64,000 nt of DNA from Salinibacterium sp. NK8237 (GCF_015864955.1 NZ_JADYWE010000001.1:930001-994000); one strand, 5' to 3'. Shown: positions 26,438 to 36,146, numbered from the stretch's first letter. Notes: generated by a model not told the origin, from the sequence alone. Translations and numbers: made by a program.

Positions 26438-27510
26438 TCCCCGCAGCTAGGCCCCAAATCGGCCAAGACGAACGCGATGCCGTTGACCGGGTGATGAGCA
26501 CTGGCATGCTTGCGCAGGGTCCGGAAGTCGCCGCCTTTGAGACCGAATTTTCGGCGATCGTTGACGGAGCGCACTGCGTTGCAGTCAATTCGGGTACGTC
26601 TGCATTGCACATGGCATTCGTCGCCGCCGGAATCGGTGCTGGCGACGAAGTTATCGTTCCCTCATTCAGCTTTGCGGCAACAGCCAACGCCGTAGCGCTC
26701 GCGGGGGCCACTCCCGTGTTCGTCGATATCGAGCGGGATTACTTCTCGATGGATCCCGCCGCGGTTGAAGCAGCCATAACGTCGCGAACGAAAGCGATTA
26801 TGCCGGTGCATCTCTACGGGCATCCCGCACTCATGGTTGAACTGAGCGCAATCGCCGCCAAACACGATCTCTTGGTCTTTGAAGACGCAGCCCAAGCGCA
26901 CGCGGCGTCGGTCAACGGCGTTCCGGTCGGTAAATGGGGAGTTGCTGGCTCCTTCTCCTTCTACCCGACGAAGAATATGACCTCCGGCGAAGGTGGCATG
27001 ATCACGACATCCTCCGATGAACTCGCCCGGGTTGCACGACTGCTTCGCAATCAGGGAATGGAACGTCGTTACGAGAATGAAGTCGTGGGCTTCAATACCC
27101 GCATGACAGACATTCACGCGTCGATTGGCCGCGTACAGCTGACGAAGCTGGCCGGCTGGACCGCACAACGTCAAGCCAATGCCGCGTTTTTCGACGAGCA
27201 ACTCAGCGGCGTCATCACGCCTCCGATCGCCGATGGCTCAGTACACGTATATCACCAGTACACGATTCGCGTTGTCGATCACGATCGGGACGCGTTTGCC
27301 GCCGCTCTCGCCGAACGCGGAGTCGGCACTGGGGTTTACTACCCCACCCCCATCCATCAGCTACCCTCGTTCAAGCTCGATCTCGACCTTCCGGTGACTG
27401 CCGAAGTCGCGACTCAGGCTTTGTCGTTGCCCGTGTACCCATCCCTTACCGAAGCGGAACGCGAAACGATCGTGAATGCCGTCAATGACGTAGCAAAGGC
27501 AGGCAGCTAA
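26434..27510 (+). CDS. wbpE: PLP-dependent sugar aminotransferase, WbpE/WlbC type
   Basis: A 358-residue DegT/DnrJ/EryC1/StrS aminotransferase. The PLP lysine is in SFYPTKNMTSGEGG. Further motifs are VNSGTSALHMAF near residue 48, FEDAAQAHAA and HQYTIRV. It would transfer an amino group to 3-keto-UDP-GlcNAcA. It starts in the acetyltransferase stop and ends TAATG with the oxidoreductase gene, so all three are one operon. Other 3- or 4-aminosugar products are possible. Confidence 0.88.
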   Translation: MIPAARPQIGQDERDAVDRVMSTGMLAQGPEVAAFETEFSAIVDGAHCVAVNSGTSALHMAFVAAGIGAGDEVIVPSFSFAATANAVALAGATPVFVDIERDYFSMDPAAVEAAITSRTKAIMPVHLYGHPALMVELSAIAAKHDLLVFEDAAQAHAASVNGVPVGKWGVAGSFSFYPTKNMTSGEGGMITTSSDELARVARLLRNQGMERRYENEVVGFNTRMTDIHASIGRVQLTKLAGWTAQRQANAAFFDEQLSGVITPPIADGSVHVYHQYTIRVVDHDRDAFAAALAERGVGTGVYYPTPIHQLPSFKLDLDLPVTAEVATQALSLPVYPSLTEAERETIVNAVNDVAKAGS

Positions 27511-28490
27511 TGACTCTTCGCGCAGGTGTTCTCGGCCTCGGCGTCATGGGGCGCCACCACAGCCGGGTTCTCAACGAACTCGACGGCGTCGAATTCAAGG
27601 GTGTTTATGACCCTTCGGATGCCGTTCCCTCTCACATCGAAGGCAAGCCGGTTGTGCGAGACCTCGACACTTTCCTCGACATGGGCTTCGATTACTGCGT
27701 TGTCGCGGCGCCCACGATTTACCACTTGGAGATCGGCACGATGCTCGCAAGCCGAGGAATCCACGCGCTGATCGAGAAGCCTGTCGCCTCAACCTCGGAA
27801 GCAGCATTTGAATTGCGCGATCTCTTCACTGCGGCAGGATTGGTCGGAGGGGTCGGTCATATTGAGCGCTACAATCCCGCCCTTCAGTCGGCACGTCAGC
27901 GCATCCAAGATGGCCTCCTCGGTGACATTTATCAAGTAACGACTCGACGCCAAGGGCCTTTCCCTGGGCGGATCGCAGACGTCGGAGTAATCAAAGACCT
28001 CGCCACTCACGACATCGACCTCACCGCGTGGGTCACTCAACAGGAATACGTCTCGATCAATGCCCGCACCACTTTTCGAAGTGGGCGCGAACATGAAGAC
28101 ATGGTTCTCGCTGTCGGAACTCTCAGCAAGGGCACCATCGTCAGCCACACCGTGAACTGGCTCACTCCTTTCAAAGAGCGCACCACGATCATCACGGGCG
28201 AACACGGCTCTCTCGTCGCCGATACGCTCACCGCTGATCTCACTTACTTCGAGAATGGCGTTCGCCATCACGAGTGGAATGACATCTCGCAGTTTCGTGG
28301 GGTCAGTGAGGGTGATGTCACCCGCTTCGCTCTCGACAAAAAAGAGCCGCTCCGTGCCGAGCACGAAGCATTTCGCGATGCGGTGCTCTCGGGAGACACC
28401 AGCGCCATCGTCACTCTCGCACAGGGCGCAGCAGTGGTCGCGACGGCCGAAAAATTCGTGGCCGATGGCCTAGACCATCGACTGGCATAG
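27510..28490 (+). CDS. wbpB: Sugar 3-dehydrogenase, Gfo/Idh/MocA family, WbpB/WlbA type
   Basis: A 326-residue NAD oxidoreductase. The N-terminal Rossmann motif is GVLGLGVMGRHHSRVL, followed by the family EKP (ALIEKPVAST) and GHIERYNPA, then DLATHDIDL in the C-terminal domain. In the WlbA family it oxidises C3 of UDP-GlcNAcA to give the substrate for the aminotransferase encoded just upstream. Its start shares a base with the aminotransferase stop (TAATG). Confidence 0.85.
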   Translation: MTLRAGVLGLGVMGRHHSRVLNELDGVEFKGVYDPSDAVPSHIEGKPVVRDLDTFLDMGFDYCVVAAPTIYHLEIGTMLASRGIHALIEKPVASTSEAAFELRDLFTAAGLVGGVGHIERYNPALQSARQRIQDGLLGDIYQVTTRRQGPFPGRIADVGVIKDLATHDIDLTAWVTQQEYVSINARTTFRSGREHEDMVLAVGTLSKGTIVSHTVNWLTPFKERTTIITGEHGSLVADTLTADLTYFENGVRHHEWNDISQFRGVSEGDVTRFALDKKEPLRAEHEAFRDAVLSGDTSAIVTLAQGAAVVATAEKFVADGLDHRLA

Positions 28491-28547
28491 TCCTAGCGAA
28501 TCAACGCCTGGGGCAGGTAGCTGACCTCAGCGTTCGGCTCGGGTTTT

Positions 28548-28928
28548 CTAGCGGTCAACGTTAGGTGCCGGGGGTTCCTCTGTCGGGGATTGCCCTGCAG
28601 AGCCTTCGACGCGCGCCAATGCCACTTGCCGCGCCATGGCCGTGAGGTCGTTCTCTAGACGCCGAAAACGACGATAGGTCGTCGCCGAAACGCCCAAGAA
28701 TGCCAGAACAGTGATGTACAACAAGAGGTCGGTTCCTCGACCGACGCCCAGAAGCTGAGCAGCAAAAGTCCACACTTGAGGCACAAAAATGGACGAGCCA
28801 GCTGCGACGATAAACAACAGCATGAAGATGCGCTGAATCGCTTGATTTCGCGCTCCCCCACCACGCAGCATGACAATCGCTACAAGAACGACGGCAACGA
28901 TCGCAAGGATCTGAAAAATGATGGTCAC
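28548..28928 (-). CDS. DUF2304 small membrane protein
   Basis: A 126-residue protein with three hydrophobic helices (residues about 2-22, 32-52 and 63-85) and a cytoplasmic tail. DUF2304 proteins commonly follow DPM1-like GT2 genes, as here (6-nt gap to the upstream gene), and are thought to anchor or assist the transferase. The start is GTG with AGGG upstream. Confidence 0.8.
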   Translation of the reverse strand: MTIIFQILAIVAVVLVAIVMLRGGGARNQAIQRIFMLLFIVAAGSSIFVPQVWTFAAQLLGVGRGTDLLLYITVLAFLGVSATTYRRFRRLENDLTAMARQVALARVEGSAGQSPTEEPPAPNVDR

Positions 28929-28934
28929 AATGCC

Positions 28935-29600
28935 CTACTTGAAGATGATTTCTACGAGGATGTTGATGGCGTTGAGCACCGATTGCCCCTTGCTTTTGGA
29001 GTACTCGGTGTAAACGATGTGGGTGGGATGCTCGGCCCAGTTCGCTTTGTGCAGACTGATCTGATCGACGAGCTCGGAGGCATGCGCCATCCGGTTTTGT
29101 CGAAGTTGAATCTTGAACAGCATGTCTCGCGAGAGCACTCTGAGTCCATTATGGGCGTCGGTGAGCGCCATTCCTGTCGTCATTCTGGTGTACCCAGTGG
29201 CGAGTCGGAGGACAGCACGCTTGAGGGTGCTCATGCTCGTTCGGTTGTCGAGAAACCGAGAGCCAATGACGATGTCGAGCTTCTCGTTGCGCAACCGCTC
29301 AACCATGGCCAGAGCATCGTCAACCTGATGTTGGCCATCCGCGTCGAAGGTGACGACCTCGGTCATTTGAGGGATCGCGCGCACAAATTCAAAACCGGTT
29401 TGCAGGCTCGCACCCTGCCCCAGATTGATCGGATGCTGAACGACTATCGCTCCAGCTGCCCTCGCGTTCGCTGCGGAGTCATCGGTAGAGCAGTCGTCTA
29501 CACACACCACATGAGGAAGGGATTTTCGCAGTTCCTCGATCACGGACGCAATGACGCTTGCCTCGTTATACATCGGAACAACAACCCACGTTTGCGCCAT
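28935..29600 (-). CDS. GT2 glycosyltransferase, polyprenyl-phosphate (DPM1-like) type
   Basis: A 221-residue GT-A enzyme: VVVPMYNEASVIASVIEEL at the N-terminus, VCVDDCSTDDSA, LGQGASLQTGFEF, and the metal site TFDADGQHQVDD. ATG at 29600 (MAQTWVVVPMYNE) is chosen; the frame runs 77 codons further upstream without family similarity. Its partner DUF2304 gene is 6 nt downstream. Likely product is a polyprenyl-phosphate sugar used on the outer membrane face, by analogy with DPM1-like proteins. Confidence 0.87.
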   Translation of the reverse strand: MAQTWVVVPMYNEASVIASVIEELRKSLPHVVCVDDCSTDDSAANARAAGAIVVQHPINLGQGASLQTGFEFVRAIPQMTEVVTFDADGQHQVDDALAMVERLRNEKLDIVIGSRFLDNRTSMSTLKRAVLRLATGYTRMTTGMALTDAHNGLRVLSRDMLFKIQLRQNRMAHASELVDQISLHKANWAEHPTHIVYTEYSKSKGQSVLNAINILVEIIFK

Positions 29601-29675
29601 GCAGATAGTTTCGCACAGTCTGTGTCGCGCCAACTCGACTCGCGGCCGCATAACCACCGGTAGGATTGAGGCACT

Positions 29676-30854
29676 ATGGCGCACAGTACTCAGCGGGCTC
29701 TTGTGATCGTAATGTCGCCCATCACGAGAGATCCCCGAGTTCTCCGTCAAGTGGACTGGCTGCGAGGCAAAGACTGGGAAGTCGACACTGTTGGTCCAGC
29801 CGGACATCACGTGCCCGGCGTCGACATTCACTACGGGCTTTCAGAGCCTGCGCAGTGGACGCGATCAAAAATTGGCTCGATGTTCATCTACGCGCTTCTT
29901 CCCCACGCGCTCAAGTTTTCAGTGCTGCTCGAGCGGCTGATTCCGCAAGAGGTATGCGATCGCATCGCGGCTGGCGAATATGATCTCGTCCTGTTCAACG
30001 ATCACCACTTCTTGCCGTGGGTGCGCAACCGCAAGGTCTTCACCCCCGCGGTAGTCGAGCGCGGCATCCATCTCGACATTCACGAATATGTGCGTCCTCG
30101 CGTTCCCCGTGACAGCCTGTGGCGCGTCTTCGCGGCGCCCTACTACGACTGGATTCGCACCTACATCGGCGACCGTCGCTTCAGCACTCGGTCGACCGTA
30201 GCCTCGGGCATTTCTGATTTGTACGTCAGCGAATTCGGCATCGAGCCGCTCACAATCGTTCGCAATGCGCCACCCTACGTTGAGCTCAGCCCGAGCCCAG
30301 TCGATCCGGAACGAATCGAGCTGCTCTACCACGGAGCCGCGAGCGATGTTCGAGGCATTCCTGAGTTGCTGGAAGCCATGAAGGTGCTGCCGGAACGCTT
30401 TCATCTCACGCTCATTCTGGTCGGAGAGCAAGCACGGATCGACTCGTACGTTCGCACCGTCGAACAGCATCAGCTTCGAGTTCAGTTTGTTGATCCCGCT
30501 CCTGTCGCCGAGATCGCTCAGCACATAAACCCGTACGACATCGAAGTGATGTTTTATCGGCCGCTGAATCGCAACCTCGAGTTCGCACTGCCGAACAAAC
30601 TGTTCGAGGCTTTCCAAGCGCGACTGGCGATCCTGATCGGCCCCAGCGCGATGATGACCAGCGTCGTCTCCGAGTACGACAATGGTGCCCTCGCCTCTGG
30701 CTGGGAGGTGTCCGATCTTGTCGCAGCTATCGAGCAGCTCGACCACGAATCCCTTTCCCGCATGAAGCACAATTCCGATCGTGCTGCTCGCGAAATCTCC
30801 GCCGAGACCGAGCGCGAAGCCTTCTTCCGCTCCTTCGGCGGCACTACGGCATAG
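29676..30854 (+). CDS. Glycosyltransferase, GT4-like
   Basis: A 392-residue GT-B enzyme. N-terminal VIVMSPITRDPRVLRQVDWL, a central LLYHGAASDVRGIPELLEAM, and the donor-site stretch FALPNKLFEAFQARLAILI containing the conserved Glu. TAGGAT lies 9 nt before the ATG, so the leader would be very short. It diverges from the DPM1-like gene by 75 nt. Sugar specificity unknown. Confidence 0.83.
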   Translation: MAHSTQRALVIVMSPITRDPRVLRQVDWLRGKDWEVDTVGPAGHHVPGVDIHYGLSEPAQWTRSKIGSMFIYALLPHALKFSVLLERLIPQEVCDRIAAGEYDLVLFNDHHFLPWVRNRKVFTPAVVERGIHLDIHEYVRPRVPRDSLWRVFAAPYYDWIRTYIGDRRFSTRSTVASGISDLYVSEFGIEPLTIVRNAPPYVELSPSPVDPERIELLYHGAASDVRGIPELLEAMKVLPERFHLTLILVGEQARIDSYVRTVEQHQLRVQFVDPAPVAEIAQHINPYDIEVMFYRPLNRNLEFALPNKLFEAFQARLAILIGPSAMMTSVVSEYDNGALASGWEVSDLVAAIEQLDHESLSRMKHNSDRAAREISAETEREAFFRSFGGTTA

Positions 30855-30873
30855 TGACGCGTTAGCGCCCACA

Positions 30874-30887
30874 GTGCTGTAAAGCAC
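30874..30887. terminator. Hairpin between convergent glycosyltransferase genes
   Basis: GTGCT-GTAA-AGCAC, a perfect 5-bp stem and tetraloop in the 63-nt gap between two convergent genes. There is no T-run on either side. Candidate bidirectional terminator. Confidence 0.4.
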
Positions 30888-30917
30888 AGCGCGCAGCAGC
30901 CCGCTCACGCGAGGTAG

Positions 30918-32024
30918 TTACCGACGTGCGGTGAGCGCCTTCTCGTAGACCGCACGATACGCCTCGGCCCGAGCATCCTCAGAGAATAGGGAAACTGCGG
31001 CGGTGTGAATCTGCCCGGCTGACCAGCGTTCAGGGTCATCTCTCAACGCGAGCACTGCAGCGGCGATGGCCGGCCCGGTCCGGGCGGCGAGTCGCGACGC
31101 GTGAGCGGGTAAGAACTGCAGATGCCCACCGGAGCCACTAGTGACGACAGGAAGGCCGTGGCCGAGCGCTTCAGCGATGGCGACGCCGAAGGTTTCCCCG
31201 GCAGTAGGCAGCACGAAAACGTGTGCGTTCAACAGCACCTCGCCGAGTGCTGCGGGATCAACGTGGCCGAGCAGAGTCAGCTTGTCAGCTATTCCTAAAC
31301 TCGTTGCCCGAGCACGCATCTCGGATTCGAGGCTGCCCGCCCCGGCCCAGTGCAGCGTAGCGGGCACTCCCCGACTTTCGAGTTCGGCGACTGCATCGAG
31401 CGCCTCGAGCGGACCCTTGTGAGCAACGAGGCCGCCGACCCCCACGAGCCGAATCGGTTCGGAAGCGTGCTGCGGAATAGCGCTCGGCAGCCGGTCACCC
31501 GCCGGGAGATGCACTCGATTGCCAATCACGGTCGTTGGCACTTCACGGCAACGATCCATCGCATCGGCGAGGCCTACGCCCACGGCGACTGCGGCATTGG
31601 GGAGAGCAAGATCTTTACGCAGATACTTCATCGCGACACCGGCGTGCCAGCTCGGGGGGTCTGTGACCAACCCCGACCAATGTTCGGTATGCACCCACGG
31701 CGTGTCCACTTGGGCTCGCGCCACCGGAAAGAGCGCGGGGAACGCCATGGTGTGCACAATGTCTGCACTCTCCACGGCTTCGCGAATCTTTCGCACCGCA
31801 CCGCGATATCTGTCGGGGCGCGAGAAGTGAAAGTGAACGCGTTCGACGGGAGACCCGCCCGAGTCCCCCGGCACTGGCCCCACGAGCGATGCCCCGGGAG
31901 CAACGAGATGCAACACGCGCACATCATGTTCTTTGCGCAGCAGCTCGACATCGCGCAGGGTGAACACACCAGCGCCAGGAGTCGCCTCACTGGGATACCA
32001 GGGGGTCACAACCAGCACGCGCAT
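30918..32024 (-). CDS. Glycosyltransferase family 4
   Basis: A 368-residue GT-B enzyme: VVTPWYPSEATPGAGVFTLRD at the N-terminus, HTEHWSGL, RLVGVGGLVAHKGPLEALDA, and the donor loop LPTAGETFGVAIAEALGHGL with the EX7E-type glutamates. ATG at 32024 (MRVLVVTPWYPS) is chosen; TACGAT 7 nt before it suggests a leaderless transcript. Divergent from wecB with 97 nt between. Donor not predictable. Confidence 0.88.
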   Translation of the reverse strand: MRVLVVTPWYPSEATPGAGVFTLRDVELLRKEHDVRVLHLVAPGASLVGPVPGDSGGSPVERVHFHFSRPDRYRGAVRKIREAVESADIVHTMAFPALFPVARAQVDTPWVHTEHWSGLVTDPPSWHAGVAMKYLRKDLALPNAAVAVGVGLADAMDRCREVPTTVIGNRVHLPAGDRLPSAIPQHASEPIRLVGVGGLVAHKGPLEALDAVAELESRGVPATLHWAGAGSLESEMRARATSLGIADKLTLLGHVDPAALGEVLLNAHVFVLPTAGETFGVAIAEALGHGLPVVTSGSGGHLQFLPAHASRLAARTGPAIAAAVLALRDDPERWSAGQIHTAAVSLFSEDARAEAYRAVYEKALTARR

Positions 32025-32031
32025 GCAGCCA

Positions 32032-32037
32032 ATCGTA
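32032..32037 (-). promoter_or_regulatory. -10 box TACGAT for the GT4 gene
   Basis: TACGAT, 7 nt, ATG at 32024 on the minus strand; leaderless spacing. Confidence 0.45.
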
Positions 32038-32108
32038 CTGCGCGATTTCAACGGACGTCTGGAGTGAGCCGTGCTCACAGGGCGTGGGCGGAATCAGGCC
32101 GTGGACCG

Positions 32109-32114
32109 TAGAAT
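32109..32114 (+). promoter_or_regulatory. -10 box TAGAAT for leaderless wecB
   Basis: TAGAAT, 7 nt, GTG at 32122. This box includes the first bases of an alternative ATG at 32113, which argues for GTG 32122 as the real start. With the opposite box at 32032-32037 it forms a compact divergent promoter region. Confidence 0.5.
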
Positions 32115-32121
32115 GATTCGC

Positions 32122-33198
32122 GTGAAGATCATGAGTGTGGTGGGCGCGCGCCCACAGTTCGTCAAGCTTGCCCCCATCGCTCACGCGATCACCGCCGCCG
32201 GCCACGAGCACGTCATCGTGCACACCGGCCAGCACTACGATCCGATGCTCTCAGACGTTTTCTTCCGCGATCTGAAGATTCCCACTCCTGACGCCCACCT
32301 CGGCGTGGGCTCGGGTTCGCACGGAGTTCAAACCGGGGCGATACTTGCACAGATGGACGAAGTCCTTGAGCGCTTCCAGCCCGACTGCGTGCTCGTCTAC
32401 GGAGACACAAACTCAACTCTCGCTGCGGCAGTGAGCGCTGTGAAGCTCCATTTTCCGGTCGCTCATCTCGAAGCTGGGCTGCGTTCGTTCAATCGATCGA
32501 TGCCCGAAGAGCACAACCGCGTGCTTACCGACCATGCGGCAGATCTTTGCCTCGCCCCGACTGCCGTCGCGATGAAGCACCTCGCGACCGAAGGTCTGAC
32601 CGACACCGCCGTGCTCGTCGGAGACGTCATGACCGACGTGCTCTACCAAGTGCGTGACGGCCTGCTCGCTAACGGCACTCAGAACCCGCTGGCCGATATC
32701 GACGCGCCGAATGGCTATTACGTCGCTACGATCCACCGTGCCGAGAACACGAACGACCCCGAACGGCTTCGCGAAGTGGTTGCGGCCCTCGGCGCGGCAG
32801 ACAAGCCCGTCGTGCTGCTTGCACACCCCCGGGTTCGCGCTAAGGCTGAAGAGCACAGCATCTCGCTGAATTCAGGGGCTCTTATCGCCCGCGACCCTCT
32901 CTCGTACCCAGAGCTCATCGCATCGGTGCTCAGCAGCTCCGGTGTCGTCACTGACTCCGGCGGACTTCAAAAGGAAGCGTTCCTGCTGCGCGTGCCATGC
33001 ACCACTGTGCGTCACGAGACCGAATGGGTCGAGACCATTGAGCTCGGCTGGAACGTGCTTGCGAATTCCACTGACGAGATCACGGCGGCACTCACGCGCC
33101 CTGCCCCCGAGGCAACGGAAGCTACGCCATACGGCGACGGTGACGCCGCGACGCGTGCCGTTCAGGCGATCGTCGACGGCATCAAGCCTCGAGCCTGA
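32122..33198 (+). CDS. wecB: UDP-GlcNAc-type 2-epimerase (WecB/WbpI family)
   Basis: A 358-residue non-hydrolysing 2-epimerase: GARPQFVKLAPI, HTGQHYD, VYGDTNSTLAAAVSA, AHLEAGLRSFNRSMPEEHNR, TIHRAENTND and VTDSGGLQKEAF. As I recall, classical WecB reads GNTVIDAL where this protein has GDVMTDVL, and the SMPEE-NR-LTDH stretch also looks more like WbpI/WlbD. It may therefore make UDP-ManNAc3NAcA from UDP-GlcNAc3NAcA, using the products of genes 25826-28490. GTG at 32122 is preferred (leaderless); ATG at 32113 is the alternative. Confidence 0.88.
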   Translation: MKIMSVVGARPQFVKLAPIAHAITAAGHEHVIVHTGQHYDPMLSDVFFRDLKIPTPDAHLGVGSGSHGVQTGAILAQMDEVLERFQPDCVLVYGDTNSTLAAAVSAVKLHFPVAHLEAGLRSFNRSMPEEHNRVLTDHAADLCLAPTAVAMKHLATEGLTDTAVLVGDVMTDVLYQVRDGLLANGTQNPLADIDAPNGYYVATIHRAENTNDPERLREVVAALGAADKPVVLLAHPRVRAKAEEHSISLNSGALIARDPLSYPELIASVLSSSGVVTDSGGLQKEAFLLRVPCTTVRHETEWVETIELGWNVLANSTDEITAALTRPAPEATEATPYGDGDAATRAVQAIVDGIKPRA

Positions 33199-33219
33199 CA
33201 GTTAAGCGCTGCTTCGTAG

Positions 33220-34314
33220 CTAACGCTCGGTGAGATCGGCGGCGACCTGACGTGCTCGCGCTTCCCAAGTGTGCTGCTGGCGCACTTCCCGCACGCGCGC
33301 CTGAGCCGCATCGAGTTCTTCGGGGTGCGCTTGCAGCCGGGAAAGTAGCGCTGAAAGCTCGTCGGCGCCGTAGGGAATTGACCATCCGATACCGTTTTCT
33401 TCAACGAAGGCACCGGCGAGACTGCCCTGCGTAGCGACAATCGGCTTACCGTGGCCGAGGTATTCGTAGAGCTTCATCGGCGCAGCGAACTCACGGTACT
33501 CGAGAGGTTCCAGCAGTAGTACACCGATGTGCGCATCCGCATAAAGCGCTTCGAGATCAGCACCCGATTTGTGAACGATAGTCGTCGATCCGCCGAGAAC
33601 GTCGACGTAGTGCGGGGCAGACTCAGCCCATTCACCCTCTCGAGTGCAAATGGTGAGCCGAGCCCCAGGACTCAACTCAACGCCGCGCACGGTCTCCTGC
33701 ATGCGGTAATAACCACCTGTTCCCCCGACGTAAAAGAGGGAGATTCCGCTGCTAGGCGCTGGCGGGTCGAAGCGCTCGGCACCCGGCGGTAGTGCCAGAG
33801 TCTGCGGCTGGTTCTCTGGGGGCAGGTATTCGGCCATCCGCATCGACGGCAGGTAAATAGTGTCGACGCCGGTGCGATAACCGCGCAAATCAGCGCGATA
33901 ACGCCACCGAAGCAGCGTCGTGTAGGGCTGCCCCACTCGTTCGGCGTACTCTTCGAACTGCCAGTAGATGTCGCGGTAGAAGAGTCCAACGGGAACTCCG
34001 GCTCGGCGGCAGAACCGCAAGAACGCGACGTCTCGCGCGAGGCTCGTCGCCGGAGTGATTTTTTCGCCGAGCCCGGTGGGGGTCGTTGAGGCCTCCGAGT
34101 AGACGAACTCAACTTTCAGCCCCGAGGAAATTCGCTTGCGGAGCGCACGCATCTGCTCACGCCGCTCCGGATGACGCCCTGAGACTTCGAGCACCTCGTA
34201 ACCATTCGCTCCAAAAGCTTGTCGCATCTTGACGGGGCGGATGCCGCTGGCGCTTGTCGCCTCAGGATTGAGGGGGAACGGCACGTGATAGATCATCACT
34301 GGTCGTTCGCTCAT
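33220..34314 (-). CDS. Glycosyltransferase, GT-B type
   Basis: A 364-residue enzyme. The N-terminus YHVPFPLNPEATSASGIRP is a GT4-like acceptor region; later SLFYVGGTGGYYRM and the donor site AAPMKLYEYLGHGKPIVAT with the conserved Glu are seen. It overlaps the flippase gene stop by 4 nt, so it belongs to the same operon and probably builds the oligosaccharide the flippase exports. Sugar unknown. Confidence 0.85.
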   Translation of the reverse strand: MSERPVMIYHVPFPLNPEATSASGIRPVKMRQAFGANGYEVLEVSGRHPERREQMRALRKRISSGLKVEFVYSEASTTPTGLGEKITPATSLARDVAFLRFCRRAGVPVGLFYRDIYWQFEEYAERVGQPYTTLLRWRYRADLRGYRTGVDTIYLPSMRMAEYLPPENQPQTLALPPGAERFDPPAPSSGISLFYVGGTGGYYRMQETVRGVELSPGARLTICTREGEWAESAPHYVDVLGGSTTIVHKSGADLEALYADAHIGVLLLEPLEYREFAAPMKLYEYLGHGKPIVATQGSLAGAFVEENGIGWSIPYGADELSALLSRLQAHPEELDAAQARVREVRQQHTWEARARQVAADLTER

Positions 34315-36104
34315 TGCGTTTCCTTACCCTCGTGCAAACCAGCAAGCTGCGCCTGATGCGCAAAGTCTGGAACCGCTGCCGCAAGTTCGTCGAAGCTTCC
34401 CTGCCCCAGCACCCGGCCCCGGTCGAGGTAGCACAGGGTGTCGTAATTGCGCACCGTCGAGAGTCGGTGGGCGATTGTCACGAACGTGACGCTGCCCGAC
34501 AATTCGTTCATCGCCTTCGTAATAAGACTTTCGGTGCGATTGTCTAGGGCACTCGTCGCTTCATCGAATACCAACACCAACGGGTCGGAATATAGGGCTC
34601 GTGCGATACCGAGGCGTTGCTGCTGGCCCCCGGAGATCGAAGCGCCGCGCTCACCGATCGGCTCGAAAATTCCTCGTTCTTCTACGAGCTCGCTGAGTTG
34701 CGCGCGTCTGAGCGCGTCAATCACCCGATCCTCGTCGAAATCGTCTGTCCACGTGAGCGCGACGTTCTGCGCGATAGAACCGTTGAAGAGAGATACTCGC
34801 TGAGGCACGTAGCCGACGCGGCTGCGCCACTGCTTGACGACCTCATCAACGGGAGTGCCATCGACGGAAATCGACCCACTTGTGGGCGTACTGAGCCCGA
34901 GGATCAGGTCGATGAGTGTCGACTTGCCGGCTCCCGAAGGGCCGACGACTCCCAGACTCTTTCCGAACGGAACGGTGACCGAGACTCCCTTAAGCACGTC
35001 CTCTTGCGATCCTGGGTAGCGGTACACCACATCCCGCAGCTCCAGCGCAGTCGCGGCCTCAGGGAAGGGCTTCTCTGTGCGCTCGGAGACCGCGACGTGG
35101 GTATCGTTCTGAGCCCGGGTGAGTTCGCGAATCACGTCTCGCGCGTAGACGATATTCGCCGAAGCATTCGTGAAGCTCGCCTGCACGTTGTTCAACGCGG
35201 GGATCATCCGGAATCCGGTCGCGGCGAAGAGAGATACCGATACCGTAGCGGCACCGATACCACCGATGAGGAACCCGGCGCCGCCGATAAGCAGGAAGCC
35301 GCCGATGAGGGCAGCCTCGAGCGAATAACGCGGAACGATGCCGAGGAACGACATATTTGCTCGAGCGTTCGTCGCCACCTTGCGGTAACTCGACACCACA
35401 ACTCCGGCCTCGTCCAGCTTATTGCGCAGTGTCACTTCTTTGATCGCGTCAACCATCTCGGTCATCACGCTGGCAGCTTTATAGGCGTACTGCCGGTTCA
35501 CTCGTCCGGCTTGACGCGCCTTCGCTGTCACCACAAGCACCATCAGCAGAGCCACGAGGCCGAGGTACACCAGCGCAATGAGCGCAGTGAGCGGCTGCAC
35601 AACAACCAGCACCACCAGCATCGCGACGAACGTGAAGGCGTTATTCGGCAGCTGCGACAGCGGCAGGATGAAGCCGAGGTTTGTGTTCGCCATCGAGCTA
35701 TCGACGATGCGAGTGATTTCTGCGGTCGACAGTGATGACCGTGCTTCCCAACTCGACTGTGTATAGGACTTGAAGAGGCGATTGCCCACTTCGAGTTCAT
35801 ACGTTGCGAATCGGCGGGTAGCCCGCCAGTGCAGCAGCAGCGCGAGACCGCTCTTGCTGATGAAGAGCGCACACACGACGACGATGAGCCAGAGAACCTC
35901 TTCGTCGCTGATAGGTCCGATAACGGGCAGTTGCGCCTGCGTGCCTGTTGCTAGCGGCGTGATTATCGCCGTGATCAACCCGAGAGCGAGAACGTCGAGT
36001 ATCGATAAAAGACTCGTAATCACCGAGTAGCGGATGTAGTACCGCTTCGCTCCGCCCGGCAGCACGGTGAAGAGCTGGTTGAGCGTTGCCCAGATGTCTT
36101 TCAC
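34311..36104 (-). CDS. ABC transporter, MsbA/PglK-type lipid-linked glycan flippase
   Basis: A 597-residue half-transporter: six transmembrane helices in residues 1-320 followed by a nucleotide-binding domain with GPSGAGKSTLIDLILGL (Walker A), ISGGQQQRLGIARAL (signature) and LVFDEATSALD (Walker B). It sits among glycosyltransferases with a 4-nt overlap to one, which favours a PglK-like role flipping lipid-linked oligosaccharides over drug export. GTG start with GGGAG 6 nt upstream; a TACAAT -10 lies about 43 nt upstream. Confidence 0.85.
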   Translation of the reverse strand: MKDIWATLNQLFTVLPGGAKRYYIRYSVITSLLSILDVLALGLITAIITPLATGTQAQLPVIGPISDEEVLWLIVVVCALFISKSGLALLLHWRATRRFATYELEVGNRLFKSYTQSSWEARSSLSTAEITRIVDSSMANTNLGFILPLSQLPNNAFTFVAMLVVLVVVQPLTALIALVYLGLVALLMVLVVTAKARQAGRVNRQYAYKAASVMTEMVDAIKEVTLRNKLDEAGVVVSSYRKVATNARANMSFLGIVPRYSLEAALIGGFLLIGGAGFLIGGIGAATVSVSLFAATGFRMIPALNNVQASFTNASANIVYARDVIRELTRAQNDTHVAVSERTEKPFPEAATALELRDVVYRYPGSQEDVLKGVSVTVPFGKSLGVVGPSGAGKSTLIDLILGLSTPTSGSISVDGTPVDEVVKQWRSRVGYVPQRVSLFNGSIAQNVALTWTDDFDEDRVIDALRRAQLSELVEERGIFEPIGERGASISGGQQQRLGIARALYSDPLVLVFDEATSALDNRTESLITKAMNELSGSVTFVTIAHRLSTVRNYDTLCYLDRGRVLGQGSFDELAAAVPDFAHQAQLAGLHEGKETQ

Positions 36105-36146
36105 GAGTTACTCCCTACCCACGCTTCTCGAACCACGCCGCTCTGC

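Noticed and set aside
28776-29663. Long plus-strand reading frame (295 codons)
   Set aside because: It is antisense to DUF2304 and the DPM1-like GT2, which have clear motifs and starts; its translation is Arg/His-rich with no family similarity.
29919-30908. Minus-strand frame of 329 codons opposite a GT4
   Set aside because: Shadow; the plus strand has the donor-site motif and a proper start.
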